From the NCBI GenBank assembly GCA_024699855.1, contig JAMPIQ010000002.1:13888001-13952000 (forward strand): 64,000 nucleotides of DNA, read 5' to 3'. A program made the position numbers and the translations under genes. Origin of the DNA: Aphelenchoides besseyi (Eukaryota > Nematoda > Chromadorea > Rhabditida > Aphelenchoididae). The notes under the pieces are model-generated. The model saw nothing but the letters and a program-made list of their open reading frames with translations. It ran no database searches and had not been told where the DNA came from. Positions 1 through 10,545 of the stretch are shown here, piece after piece. Position 1 is the stretch's first letter. Each line of letters starts with the position of its first letter.

Positions 1-319
1 GAGAACTCTTCTTGTCCAGCGGTATCAAGAACTGAAAACGAATCAATTGGAAACCTCAGCATTCAAAAGTTACCATCCAAAATGAGCCAACTGCCATCAA
101 TTTCACAGTGTTGAATGTATTGGTCTTCGATTGTAGGATCGTAGTATTCCGTGAATTGTTTCTAAATTAACGAGTGTTTAAAAACTAAATGACGAAGATA
201 CTAACCTGGAAATATTGGATGGTAACCGAACTTTTGCCGACACCACCACCACCGATCATGATCACCTTATAGACGGGAAGATCTGCATCGTCCGGTGGTC
301 GTTTCTGAGCGCTTGACAT
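1..319 (-). CDS. MRAS: M-Ras-type small GTPase, N-terminal part (partial)
   Basis: Membrane-signalling GTPase of the Ras family. Exons on the minus strand: 206-319, 74-161, 1-31; the rest lies beyond the left edge. The first exon gives a 38-residue start with the P-loop GGGGVGKS near residues 23-30. Exon 2 carries the effector loop with YDPTIED. Exon 3 opens the DTAGQEEF switch II motif. The residues between the loops (EID..W.ILDVLD) resemble M-Ras more than R-Ras or classical Ras. The introns are 44 and 42 bp. The ATG lies 2 nt after an acceptor-like ttatttcag, suggesting a trans-spliced or 5'UTR-spliced start. The membrane-anchor tail is not visible. The Ras superfamily call is very secure; the M-Ras subtype is likely. 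Confidence 0.9.
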
Positions 320-1378
320 TTCTGAAATAACAAATGGAAAGTATCCTCAGTACAATCACAAACACGCAAAGAAACTTGCTTCCAATTTGATAATCAAACG
401 AGTTGTTGACAATCGAACGATAACACTGAACTTCAAACAAAAAAAATGCAAATTAACTCGAAAACGATCAAAAGAAACTTCAACGAACATAAGACCAGAA
501 ATCACGTCACATCTTAGCTGACCAATTTCAAAACGTCCAATCAGATCGTGAATCAGTTAAACGTAAGACAACAATTGCAACTGCAAATGTTCGATTCGTT
601 GACGTTTCTTCAAAAGTTGCAACACAAACAAGTGAGCATCTTGAAAATCGCGGTGACTGAAGCCCGACGAAGGGATGAAATATGAAGAGAAATAAATGAT
701 AAACGGACACCTGTTTCGTCCGTAATCAACGGCCGACTCATCGCATTTATTCTTTGTTCTCGTCAAATACTTAAGGTAAAAACAGTGTTCACGATCACAA
801 TAAAAGCAAATTGCCTTCGAAAATTCGTCAAGTGAATAAGACGGGAATGTAAAGCCCGTTGACTTTAAAATCGCAAACATGAGCGACGATTGCGGTTCAG
901 ACAAATTTCGCTCCAAACTTCTTTTTTCCAGGTGTCCGGTTGTCTCTTCACAAAGACGCCTCTTCGCCAACCGAAACCATCGACGCGATTGACGGCAATC
1001 GTTTAGAGAACATTAAAACCTGCCGAAGCCGAAAAGAACATCAATTAAATTGACCTGTCGCGCGGTCAACATCATACGAGAGTGTGTGGAATGACGGCAA
1101 CCAATACCGCCGTGTAATTTACGAAAGTGAGTAAAAAGAATTGGCGTTCGTTCCGCCAACAATCTCAACGGTTTGTTTGCCAAAAGTCAAATTGTCGAGC
1201 AACTGAACGACGAGCTGCAAATTGTGCAACAGAACCTTTTTTAGTTCAATCTCACTCGTAGACACCTTTCAATCACTAATCAAAGTGCTGGACACAAAGA
1301 ACTAGCTAATTATTTATTGTTATGCTAATATCATGGCAATAATGATCGAAACTCGTGTAGTACTCAATTCAAGTTCTT
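320..1378. other. intergenic, no gene seen
   Basis: About 1 kb between the GTPase start and the 3' end of the kinase gene. A 137-codon open frame on the minus strand (557-970) has no recognisable domain and no clear splice or codon support, so I do not call it a gene. The stretch probably holds the GTPase promoter and the kinase 3' flank. Confidence 0.5.
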
Positions 1379-2486
1379 TCATTTTGTACTTGAATAGTAG
1401 GAGGACAAGGGTGAAGGCGAATTGTTAAGTTCATTCCAATCAATTGAACTGAAGAACGCATGATCTCGAATTGAATCGAAGCCACCGATTGACGGCGAAC
1501 CCAAACGTTCGGTTTGTTGAGGTCGTAAAAACTCTCTGATCACGTTCTTGGCTTCAGAGTCAGGAAAGTCGTCTTCGAATTTGTATCGATTGTTCGCGAT
1601 TCGTTGAAAAACAAGGTACTCGGACACGTCAAAAAAAGGTGTTCGACCAACGAGCATTTCGAACAGAACTGAACCACAAGCAAAATAATCGCAGGTCTCG
1701 TCAACGACTTTGCCAGAAAGAACCTAAAAGCAAAGTTCCAAATACACTAGAAGCAAAAACCAACTTCAGGTGAAACGTAGTAACCGGATCCAACAAAAGA
1801 AGTCTTGCGTTTTCGCTCCGACTTTTCGTTCTTTTCTTTCTCATCGAATGTGATACAACAACCGAAATCCGTTAACATGATGTGAAAGTTCTCTTTAATG
1901 AGAATATTTTGGGGCTTAACGTCCCGATGAAGAATTCGTTTCGAGTGGATGTACGCTGAGATAACAACGCTATCAATAAATCAAACACAAACGAACCCAA
2001 AGCCATGACGAGCTCTGCAACAACAAATCGACTTGTTTCCACATCAAATTTTTTGCATTTCTCCATCTTTTTGCCAAGATCTCGATATCGAGCGTAAGAC
2101 AAAACAAAGTACAATGATGAGTCGTCGTGAAAAGTCGCCAAAAGCTGAACAACAAAGGGTTGTGGTTGTTCCGACAACAACCGAAGAGCATCTCGTTCAC
2201 GGAAAATCTGTTGAACCTAAAGGCAAAATCAAGTCTCTCAACGTTTTCACCTCACCTTCTTTTCACGTTGAATCTTCAACTTGGAACAAATCTTCAGTGC
2301 AAAACGCTTTTCTCCTTTCTTTGTTGAAGCCAAATAGACGGTTGAATACGATCCCTCGCCCAATTCTTCCAAAATGTGAAACTGTTCAAGCGACTTCATC
2401 TCATTAAGTGTCAACTGCAAATTCGACTGCGTAGATTCATTTCCACAAGAAGTTGACGGTCCATTCGATTGGTCGGTTTCGGACAT
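1379..2486 (-). CDS. pdk-1: PDK1-like AGC protein kinase, lacking the PH domain
   Basis: Serine/threonine kinase resembling 3-phosphoinositide-dependent kinase 1, which phosphorylates AKT and S6K activation loops. Exons: 2256-2486, 1997-2216, 1765-1955, 1379-1723, giving 328 residues; introns 39-41 bp. Visible motifs: glycine loop GEGSYS near residue 43, FALK lysine near 65, catalytic loop LHRDVKPQN, TDFG, and the activation segment SFVGSGYYVSPE, which parallels the PDK1 SFVGTAQYVSPE. The protein stops soon after the kinase domain, whereas PDK1 normally has a C-terminal PH domain. The start ATG at 2486 follows cgcagag; no other ATG lies in frame upstream before the acceptor-like sequence. A divergent paralogue is possible. 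Confidence 0.85.
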
Positions 2487-2876
2487 CTCTGCGATCTCTA
2501 GCTTGAACAAGAAGCAGATTACTTTCGAGAACTAAGTGCTACAACACCAACCAAAATGATAAAAAGAAACGTTTCCAAACAGTCGGTTGTCAACTCTGAC
2601 GAAAATGGACGCGTCAATAGTTGTCTCATTTCTTGTCCAATAAAAAGCGGATTGTGATTACGATTTCATATCGATTAACTGAGAGCTTGTCAATGTGAAA
2701 CCTTTTAAAAACACATCTTGCACTCAGTCGATTACACGTTCACAATGCTCGTAAGGTAGTTTAAGTATTTTGTATTTATTAGAATTAATAAGTACAAGGC
2801 GAGATCGATAAGGTTTGTAATCGTAAGTTTCAATAAGAGGTCGATTTCAACAAATTCTTTTGCATAATCACACTTT

Positions 2877-3823
2877 TCAACCGGAAAGAGGAACACCACT
2901 GTAAACCATCGCAACTTCGGTGTTTCCGTAAACGGCACAAACGGCGGGAAACAACTTTACAGGCGGTAGATTCTCGAAAGCAATTCCGTAGAATTCACCA
3001 CTTTTTTCGAAGTAAAGCATATTGTTTTCACGATCCAGAACCATCGTTATTCGTTCACCCATTTGATATTTTGGTGGATTGTTCAGTCGAGGATAGTGGC
3101 CAATTGAGACACCGTTGTGCAGAAGGGAGTTGTCGACCAAATTCCAACCCCAACTTTGATCGTCACTTCCCAACAAAGCCACATATCCTGGACCTAGAAA
3201 CAACAATGAGAATCAAGGGTACTCATGTGTAAAATTCTCTCTAATCAATGCAATTCAAACAAACTTACAATGCAAAGCAGCGTGCCTGTAACATCATTCA
3301 ATAGTTGTTCTTCACAAATCTTTCACTTACTTTGTTGCAACTCCAACTACTGCCACGGTGCCTAATGGTCCTTTCCAAGTGATTTGAAATGCATGAACTC
3401 CCGTGGAAACTCCAATTTTTCCACGAATCGCGTCCGTACTCTGAGCAATCGGATGGCGATAGACCGTGAATCCGTTCGTCCGTATGAACGTGTTTCGAGA
3501 TGCATCTTGAGGATTCCAAGCAAAACGAAACGCTCGCAATTTATATTTGTTGGGCGTTGATTTACTGAACAAGTCGGGATCGTTGAGACCCGATTCGGGA
3601 AGTTCGGATTTAGCCAACGGCAACCATAAACCTCGATCCTTAAACTGCAAATTGAAAGAAGTTTTCTGCGTTCAAAACCAACCGACGCCTCAATCACTGT
3701 GTGCCAATGTTTACAAACCTGCATACACGCATTAAGGTCTTTTAACGACAAGTTTTTGAAGACCGGCAACAAAATTGTTGTTGGTAATCGAGCTGCAGAC
3801 ACCGGTTTCTGGGTCATTACCAT
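2877..3823 (-). CDS. fsn-1: F-box/SPRY ubiquitin-ligase subunit FSN-1/FBXO45
   Basis: Substrate-binding F-box protein that pairs with the PHR ligase (RPM-1/MYCBP2) at synapses. Exons: 3683-3823, 3331-3644, 3269-3285, 2877-3193, coding 262 residues (human FBXO45 has 286). Exon 1 carries the F-box (LP..ILLPVF...DL.AC..VCKHW). Exons 2-4 carry the SPRY domain, ending with [16 protein letters not shown] and [12 protein letters not shown], which are strongly conserved. A 17-nt microexon codes only HAAL and parts of two flanking residues; without it the SPRY frame breaks. Introns are 38, 45 and 75 bp. The N-terminus is shorter than in vertebrates, so an extra 5' exon cannot be excluded. Confidence 0.92.
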
Positions 3824-4229
3824 CGTGGATTACATCGACCAACTTAAATGCTTTGATATTAATGGGAATCCGTATTTTTAGAGGAAATATGGTCGATAAA
3901 AATGCTTCTGGAATGCAAAACTCAACACCTGCAATTGCATCTGCAGCGAGCGCAGCAAACTCAATGGAAAGACCGTTTAGCGGACTCTTCGGCTTTTCGT
4001 TGGCTTGTGCGCAGCGACCCAAATTTATGCGCTGGGGCCCTCGCGGCATTTGGGATGCGAAGTTTTGGCGTTTTGAGGCTCTCAAATGCAAAGTCGATGG
4101 TTCGCAGTTGACTCACCAATGCAACTTGATTAAACTTTTAATCTACAATAGTCAATGCTTATTATAAGTTAAACTTTTTATTAACAACAAAACTGCGAAA
4201 GCCAATAACACGTTAAAAGCGGCACTATA
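3824..4229. other. short intergenic gap
   Basis: This gap separates the F-box gene start from the eIF5B stop. A 119-codon minus-strand frame (3732-4091) overlaps F-box exon 1 in another frame and has no domain. I see no further gene. Confidence 0.4.
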
Positions 4230-7200
4230 TCACATGATTTTCAACAACTTCTTCAATTGGATTACCACCGACCAATCATCCTTCGACAAATCGTCTCGAA
4301 AATAGTTTTTGCACACATCAATACTCTGACGGCTTATCTAAACTCAGTTGATTAGAAACATTTGATGCACGACGAATGCACATACCCGACTGAGCAATTC
4401 GTCTGTGTGCGTAAAGTGTCTTCCATACAACTTTGGCGCCTCTCCTGTTGTATTCTCGATCTTGATACTCACTTCATCTCCTGCTCTTGCCATATCTATC
4501 AAATCGTGATTCTGCTCAATCGATGTTACGGTTCCCAAGAACACGATCTGAAAAATAAGAATATAAATTACTTGTTGGGTAATTAACGTACATCATCTGG
4601 AGTTTTTGCCACAATTGGAGTTCCTTTCTTAAGTTTTCCAGCCTCCACACTTACACCCAAAACAATCGGGTTTCGGGCGTTGAAAATGTGTTGAGGTAGA
4701 ATACGCAAACGACAAGGGAAGATGGCCAAGTGCTCGTTTTCACGACGACGTTTCATTTTCAGCTCTTCGCTAAACGAATACTCAAATCAATGTGTTTGAC
4801 GGAGAAGGAACATACCGATATGCCAAAAAGTCTCTTTCCAAATGGTAAATGATGTCTGCTTGGAAGACGCGAACTCCTTCACGATCGGCAAACTGTTGTG
4901 CGTCCCGATCAACGGGAACATCAAATGCAAGAATACATGCAAATCTAAACAATTGAAACTGATAATTATAAAAATGAACATACTCTGGATTTGTTTCAAG
5001 CATAACTGCCGACTTCTGAACATCCTTTTTGTGTACAGGTCCGATGTTAACATTTGAAACGGGAATCTTTTGAGTCTTCAAGAACTCGAGCAAAGCTTCC
5101 AACGAACCCAAGGTACTTGCTTGCACGTAAACACCCTCGGGTTTGGTCTTGATGGAAGTAAGAGCCTGTTCTAGTTGACGTTTTGCATCTTCTCTGAAGT
5201 CAAAAATGTTAGTGAACTTTGTTTGAACCTGTTTTTACATACTCGAATACTTTCACTTCGTCAATATTGCTTGTTGCATAGAGCGGCAATCCGGCAACTG
5301 CATGCTCCAACTCCTTAGCCACAATCTTCACTCCTTGTGCACCTCTGATTTCCTTGTAGGCTTCGTACTCGTTCTGAAAAATATTTGTAAATATACAGTA
5401 ATTTCAATAAAACTTACTTTCACTCGAATTTCCTTCAAAGGTGCAGGCATCAACAGGTCTCGAACTAGCCTGACGATTGGTCCTTTGGTACCGGATAGGA
5501 TAATGTAATCATTCCGACGAAGATATCCATTCACCAAAATGACATCGATTGTCGTTCCAAGACCAGTTATTGGTCGTACTTCCATTACCGTACAATCCAA
5601 CTCTTCACAGAATGCCAACTTCTTTGCAAGTGAAGTTTGTGACTGCTCGACAATATGGGCCATCAAATTGCCAATACCATCGCCGTGATAAGCAGACGTC
5701 GGAACCACACTGATGTATTCTTTTGGATCCTTCTTGTCCTTTGCTAATGCAATGTTCATTCCCTGTTCGGAAAATTGAAGAACCGTAGAATCCCAACGCT
5801 GCTTGAATTCAGCTTGTGTGTTCTGTGGTTGAGCGCGCAAATGTTGCCAAATATCCTTACGAGGATTCGATTCGTAACCGTAAAGTCGATCGATTTTGTT
5901 CAATGCCACAACGAATGGTGTTTGCCGTTTCAGAAGCAGCTGAAGCGATTCGATAGTTTGCTGTTCCAATCCGTGCATAATGTCAACAACGAGAATAGCA
6001 AAATCGCATAAAGATGAGCCACGAGAACGCAAGTTTCTAAATAATAAAATGATTTCAACTCGAAAAGAACGAACTTACGCAAAACTTTCGTGACCGGGAG
6101 TATCAATGACTAAGAAACCGGGAATCTTCATGTCTTCGCCTTTGAATTCACGAACATGACGACAACGCTCTTGGATTGCAGTGTCGGGAATACGTGTGGC
6201 TCCGATTTGCTGCGTAATACCACCAGCTTCGCCGTCTTGAACGTTCGTTCGTCGAATCGTATCCAACATCTTTGTTTTGCCCGTATCGACATGACCGAGA
6301 ACACAAATGACGGGCGATCTCAAGTTGTCCGTCGTACGTTTAGCTTCGGCTTCTTCGCGTCGTTTCTTCAGTCGAGCTCTTACATCGTCATGACTTGCCA
6401 AGTTCAGCTCCTCATCGTCCTCCTCATCTTCCTCTTCATCAGTTGACCCTTCACTATCAGATGATTCATCGGAAGATGATGTCGCTATTGGTTGTGCTTT
6501 TTTGACGGCTGATTTTGGTTTTTCTGAAGCTGCCAAAGGTTCGGGTTCTAGTTGTGTTTCGGTTATTTGTTCCCAATCATCGACGACATCGCTTTCCGGC
6601 GTTTCCTGGCGAATTGTATCGTCAGTTTCCACTACCGCTGTCGGTTCCTCAGTTTTGATCGTTTCTTCAGGCTTCGTTGTTTCACTAGAAACTTTGGATT
6701 CATCGGAAGGTTTGGAATCGCCGGCGGGTTTTTTATCACGTTTCCGCTCTCCATATAAAACTCGTTTCTTCTTCTGAGCATCTGCTACGCCTGTTCCACT
6801 GCTTGCAGCTTCGTTTTGAAGTCCCGGTGGTAAGATGATGTCTAAACACTCACAAATCGAGTTTATCAATGTAAACGAACATACTTTGACTCATGAAGAT
6901 TCGTTTGTTGCGTTCCTGTTCTTGACGTTGTTTCTTCGTTAAAAATTTGCCTTCTTTCTTCTGCTGTGCAATCATGTCCTCTTTACGTTTTTTGGCTTCT
7001 TCTTTCCGCAACAATTCCGCTTTTTCCTAAAATATGTATAAGTACCGAATTGACGTTCATTGAATACCTCTTCCTCTTTACGTCGCTGCAACTCTTCGGC
7101 TTCACGGAGCCGTTCCTCTTCTTCCTGTTTGGCTCGTTCTTCAGCTTCTAATCGTAACCGAAGTAGCTCCTTGAGCATACCGCCCTGAAATCGTAGAATA

Positions 7201-7599
7201 TCAATTTAAAGAACGCAAATTGCTGGATACCTTCTTTTTCTTTCCCGTACCAGCATCATCAGCCTTCTCCTCTTTGCCCGTAGCTTTCTTGGCTTTAGCC
7301 TTCTCTTTCTTCTTGCGCTTCTTTCGTTCTTCGGCGGTTTCGTTTGGAGGTCCATCGTCAGCGGCATCGTCTCCTTCAGCTTCGGGATCGACCTTCGGTT
7401 CATTGTTTGCCGGAGTCACTTCGTCTACTTGAGCGGATTCCTCAACGTCCTCCTTACCACCTTTCTTTGCCTTCTTCTTTTCCTTTTTCTTTCGTTTCTT
7501 TCGCTGTTCCGCAGTTTCATTTGGAGGTCCATCGTTCTCGGCTCCATCATCATCCTCGGCGTTGATGTCTTCAAACTCCTCTTTCTCTTTGGAACCCAT
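4230..7599 (-). CDS. EIF5B: translation initiation factor eIF5B
   Basis: GTPase that drives 60S subunit joining in cytoplasmic translation initiation. Eleven exons: 7231-7599, 7068-7184, 6885-7026, 6079-6841, 5418-6036, 5243-5373, 4984-5193, 4816-4944, 4592-4769, 4386-4547, 4230-4337; all splice phases agree and give 975 residues. The N-terminal third is Lys/Glu-rich and low-complexity. The G domain then shows GHVDTGKT (G1), DTPGHESF (G3), [11 protein letters not shown] and NKIDRL (G4). Domains II-IV follow, ending with [10 protein letters not shown] and SRQSID. The protein is shorter than human eIF5B (1220) because of its N-terminal region. Introns are 39-49 bp. The start ATG follows a gtttaag acceptor-like sequence directly. 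Confidence 0.96.
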
Positions 7600-8130
7600 C
7601 TTAAACGTTGATGTTCGTGATTCTAAACGACAAGTTTCAAAATCGATTACACGACTTCAAAAGAGCACGCCGTTTAAAGCGAAAACGCTTCGGAAAACAA
7701 CGAGCGTTAAAGTAGCGATTACAAGCAGAAATTCGATTTTAAGTGCACTCACATCTTGCAATCTCAATGAAAAACAGACGAAATAAATCGACTTAACGAC
7801 AAGAACAACAATGCAAAACTAATGGTGGGTTGGAGCGTTACGAAACGTGACTGAGTTCATATCATCGATTTGCACTATTGCATCAAATTTCTTATGGCTA
7901 ATAGTGTATGGAATGGAAACCAACTTCATTAGTGCGCAGCCAACCATGGCATTTACATATTGACTATACCGCACATTCTTTTGTTGTCCAACCACTTTTG
8001 CTACCAATTTCGTTTATTCAATGATATTTCGTTGAGTATAATAAGGCATTTCAGAGAGATGATTGAGTAGTTTTGGTTATCAATTTTCACTACTAAAACT
8101 TTCTTCCAATTCATTGGTCTACGTGTTCAG
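7600..8130. promoter_or_regulatory. divergent promoter region between eIF5B and ALG1
   Basis: About 530 bp separate two genes transcribed away from each other, so it should hold both promoters. I see no defined box. A 62-codon frame (7819-8007, minus) begins with TTG and has no recognisable domain, so it is left out. Confidence 0.5.
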
Positions 8131-9979
8131 ATGTCTCAAAAACCGCAATTGAATGCGATTGTCGTAGTGCTCGGTGATGTGGGACATAGTCCACGTATTT
8201 CATATCATGCTTCTTCATTGGCGGCTCACGGATTACACGTCGATTTGGTTGGGTACACGAATTCTCAACCGCATCCGGAGATTGCAAACAACGAAAACAT
8301 TCGGTTTGTTCGAAGCAAACAAACAGTTTCATTGGAGGTTTAGAATCGTTTCACTACCAACACCTCCAAAGATTTTCAGTCATCCCAAATGTCCACGACC
8401 ATTGCAGTTGATCCTGAAGACAATAACTTTGCTGTTCAGCTTATTTTACGTGCTTGTCTTCAAAACAGCGTTTCGTTCATCGTTAGTTCTAATGCAGAAT
8501 CCACCTGGTATTCCTACTATGTTGATTTGCTATTTGGTTTGAACACAAACATATTATACAAAAAGAATTTAGAGTTTAGGTGTCTCGTTTCAAGTCAGCA
8601 ACGTTCATTATTGACTGGCATAACTACACGTACACAATTTTGCAACAAACTCACTCGACTGGACAACAGAATTCACAACGTGCTCCAAAATCGGACAAGA
8701 ACTCGTAAGTGTTTAGTAGATGGTAGTGTATTTTTGTTGTGACGTTTAGAATCATTCGTTTTGCTCATTGGTGGGAAGGTTTCTTCGGTTCATTGGCCGA
8801 TTGGAACATTTGTGTTTCGAACATGATGCGAAACGATCTGAAAACTCGGTGGAATATCAATGCAATTACATTGTACGATAAACCAACATCCTGGAACACC
8901 GTAGAGTATGTTCATTAGCTGTACACGAACTTCATTCGTTTAGTTGTTCTCTTCGCAACGACGTCGTCGCTCAACACTCATTTTATAGACGTTTGTTCTC
9001 AACACCTTCTTTCGCTGCTTTTTCATCAACTCTTAACGCGGAAAAGGAATTTAAAGAATGTAACTCCAAAGACCAATAACCACGTTAACATCGATTTCAG
9101 CTACGTTGTTTACTGCGCTCAATCAAAACGACAAAACTATTCAACGTCGCGATCGTCCGCTTCTTTTGGTTTCGTCGACGAGTTGGACAGAAGACGAGGA
9201 TTTCGGGATTTTGTTGGATGCTTTGAAAGAATACGAAAAGACTGCCGAAATACAAAACGCCTGGTAATCACTTTCGAATATTTGCGAGTTATATCTCAGC
9301 TCTTCAGCAGCGATAAGATCATTTTGCCGAAGCTCTTCGTCATAATCACCGGAAAAGGACCACAACGAGATTACTACATGGATAAAATATCGCATATGCG
9401 CATGAAATATGTCGACGTGGTTAGTGCGTGGCTTGAAGCCATCGATTATCCACGTCTTTTGGCATGTGCCGATCTGGGCGTTTCACTTCATACTTCTTCT
9501 TCTGGTGAGTTGAAGTGACACAGTCATTTAAAAACGGACATTCAGGTCTCGATCTTCCAATGAAAATCGTCGATATGCATGGCTTGTCGTTGCCTGTTTT
9601 AGCTAAGAAGTTTCCGGCTATTGACGAACAGATCAACGATGGAATCAACGGCCGTCTTTTCGACACGGCGCATCAACTTCGTCAAATTCTAGTCGAACTG
9701 TCAACCGAGTTTCCGAGCAATACGGTTTGTTTTAATAGAAAAGCAATTTAACACTTGTTATAGCCATTAAATGAACTCAAAAAGCATATGCGATCAGAAA
9801 CACGAATCAATTGGCACGAGCAGTGGGACGCGTTGCTTTGGCCGATCATCGAGACAATCTTGCGATTGCCACTGAAAGAACAGAATCGATGGGAACGTTT
9901 TCAAATTGGACCCGATGGTACGTTGGACATTCGCGAATTGATTCATACATTTGATTTTCAGATATCGCCGAAGAGTTAA
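8131..9979 (+). CDS. ALG1: ALG1 beta-1,4-mannosyltransferase
   Basis: ER-membrane enzyme that adds the first mannose to GlcNAc2-PP-dolichol in N-glycan assembly. Nine exons: 8131-8337, 8372-8536, 8580-8704, 8750-8905, 8944-9059, 9101-9263, 9308-9504, 9546-9724, 9764-9979; 507 residues. Family motifs in order: [12 protein letters not shown] near the N-terminus, a hydrophobic segment before [24 protein letters not shown]-type [28 protein letters not shown]. The first acceptor (8371) gives a 34-bp intron and is the least certain junction. The acceptor of exon 7 is a tandem cagcag, so one codon may be alternatively included. The ATG directly follows gtgttcag, a likely trans-splice site. Confidence 0.94.
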
Positions 9980-10107
9980 ACGAAACATCGAACTGTGCTA
10001 ACTGATAAACATGTCTATTACTTGCAAACAAGTTGAATGACTTCATTATTTATGAGGAAACAACTAAAATACAGAAACTTATGAACAAGAAGAATCGCAA
10101 TCATTGA

Positions 10108-10545
10108 TTAGTATCCTTCGTTTGACATCGTGATGTTGTAATCGGGATATTTCTTTTGGAGAATTTGAACTGAGATCTTATGATCGGCTTGGCCAAAGCC
10201 CTGAAATCAACGATAAATGTTAGCGAGAATAATCGAACATACCTGTGAGTAGCCGTAAACTTTTAGCTTCTTGTTTTCGGGTTCATGCAAAATTCGACCA
10301 CCGCCAACACAATTCAAACTCAAACCCTTTGGAGCTTTGGATTCCATTTCTCCGAGAATGTCTGCATGATAACCGCAACGCGCATAGCCACGTACGATGT
10401 GTTTACGTTCATTCGATTTTGTGTCTTTAACCTTAAAACCAATAAATAACGACAAGAAAAAGCATTCACTTACTTCAATTAAAATGTACTTGAACTTTCC
10501 CTTAGAATCGATGTCCACGTCTGCAAGCGATTCGAGTCCCGACAT
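10108..10545 (-). CDS. PHPT1: 14 kDa phosphohistidine phosphatase (PHPT1/Janus family)
   Basis: Small cytosolic protein-histidine phosphatase. Exons 10474-10545, 10243-10431, 10108-10200 code 117 residues, close to the family length of about 125. Motifs: [14 protein letters not shown] near the N-terminus, IVRGY, YHADI with the catalytic histidine, CVGGGRI, KVYGYSQGFG and the C-terminal [14 protein letters not shown]. Introns are 42 bp each. The reading frame stays open upstream of the chosen ATG to a second ATG at 10659, which would add a hydrophobic 38-residue leader. I chose the internal ATG because family members start there and a catcag acceptor lies just before it. Confidence 0.93.

Noticed and set aside
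557..970. 137-codon minus-strand open frame upstream of the Ras gene
   Set aside because: No domain, no splice context and composition like intergenic DNA; treated as chance.
7220..7611. Plus-strand frames rich in Phe/Leu/Ser opposite the eIF5B N-terminus
   Set aside because: They are antisense shadows of Lys/Glu-rich coding sequence.
7819..8007. 62-codon minus frame between eIF5B and ALG1
   Set aside because: Begins at TTG, no homology recognised, lies in a divergent promoter region.
8389..8742. Alternative ALG1 frame (exon 2 starting at the cag before 8380)
   Set aside because: It loses the conserved QNPPGIP frame; the acceptor at 8371 keeps it.
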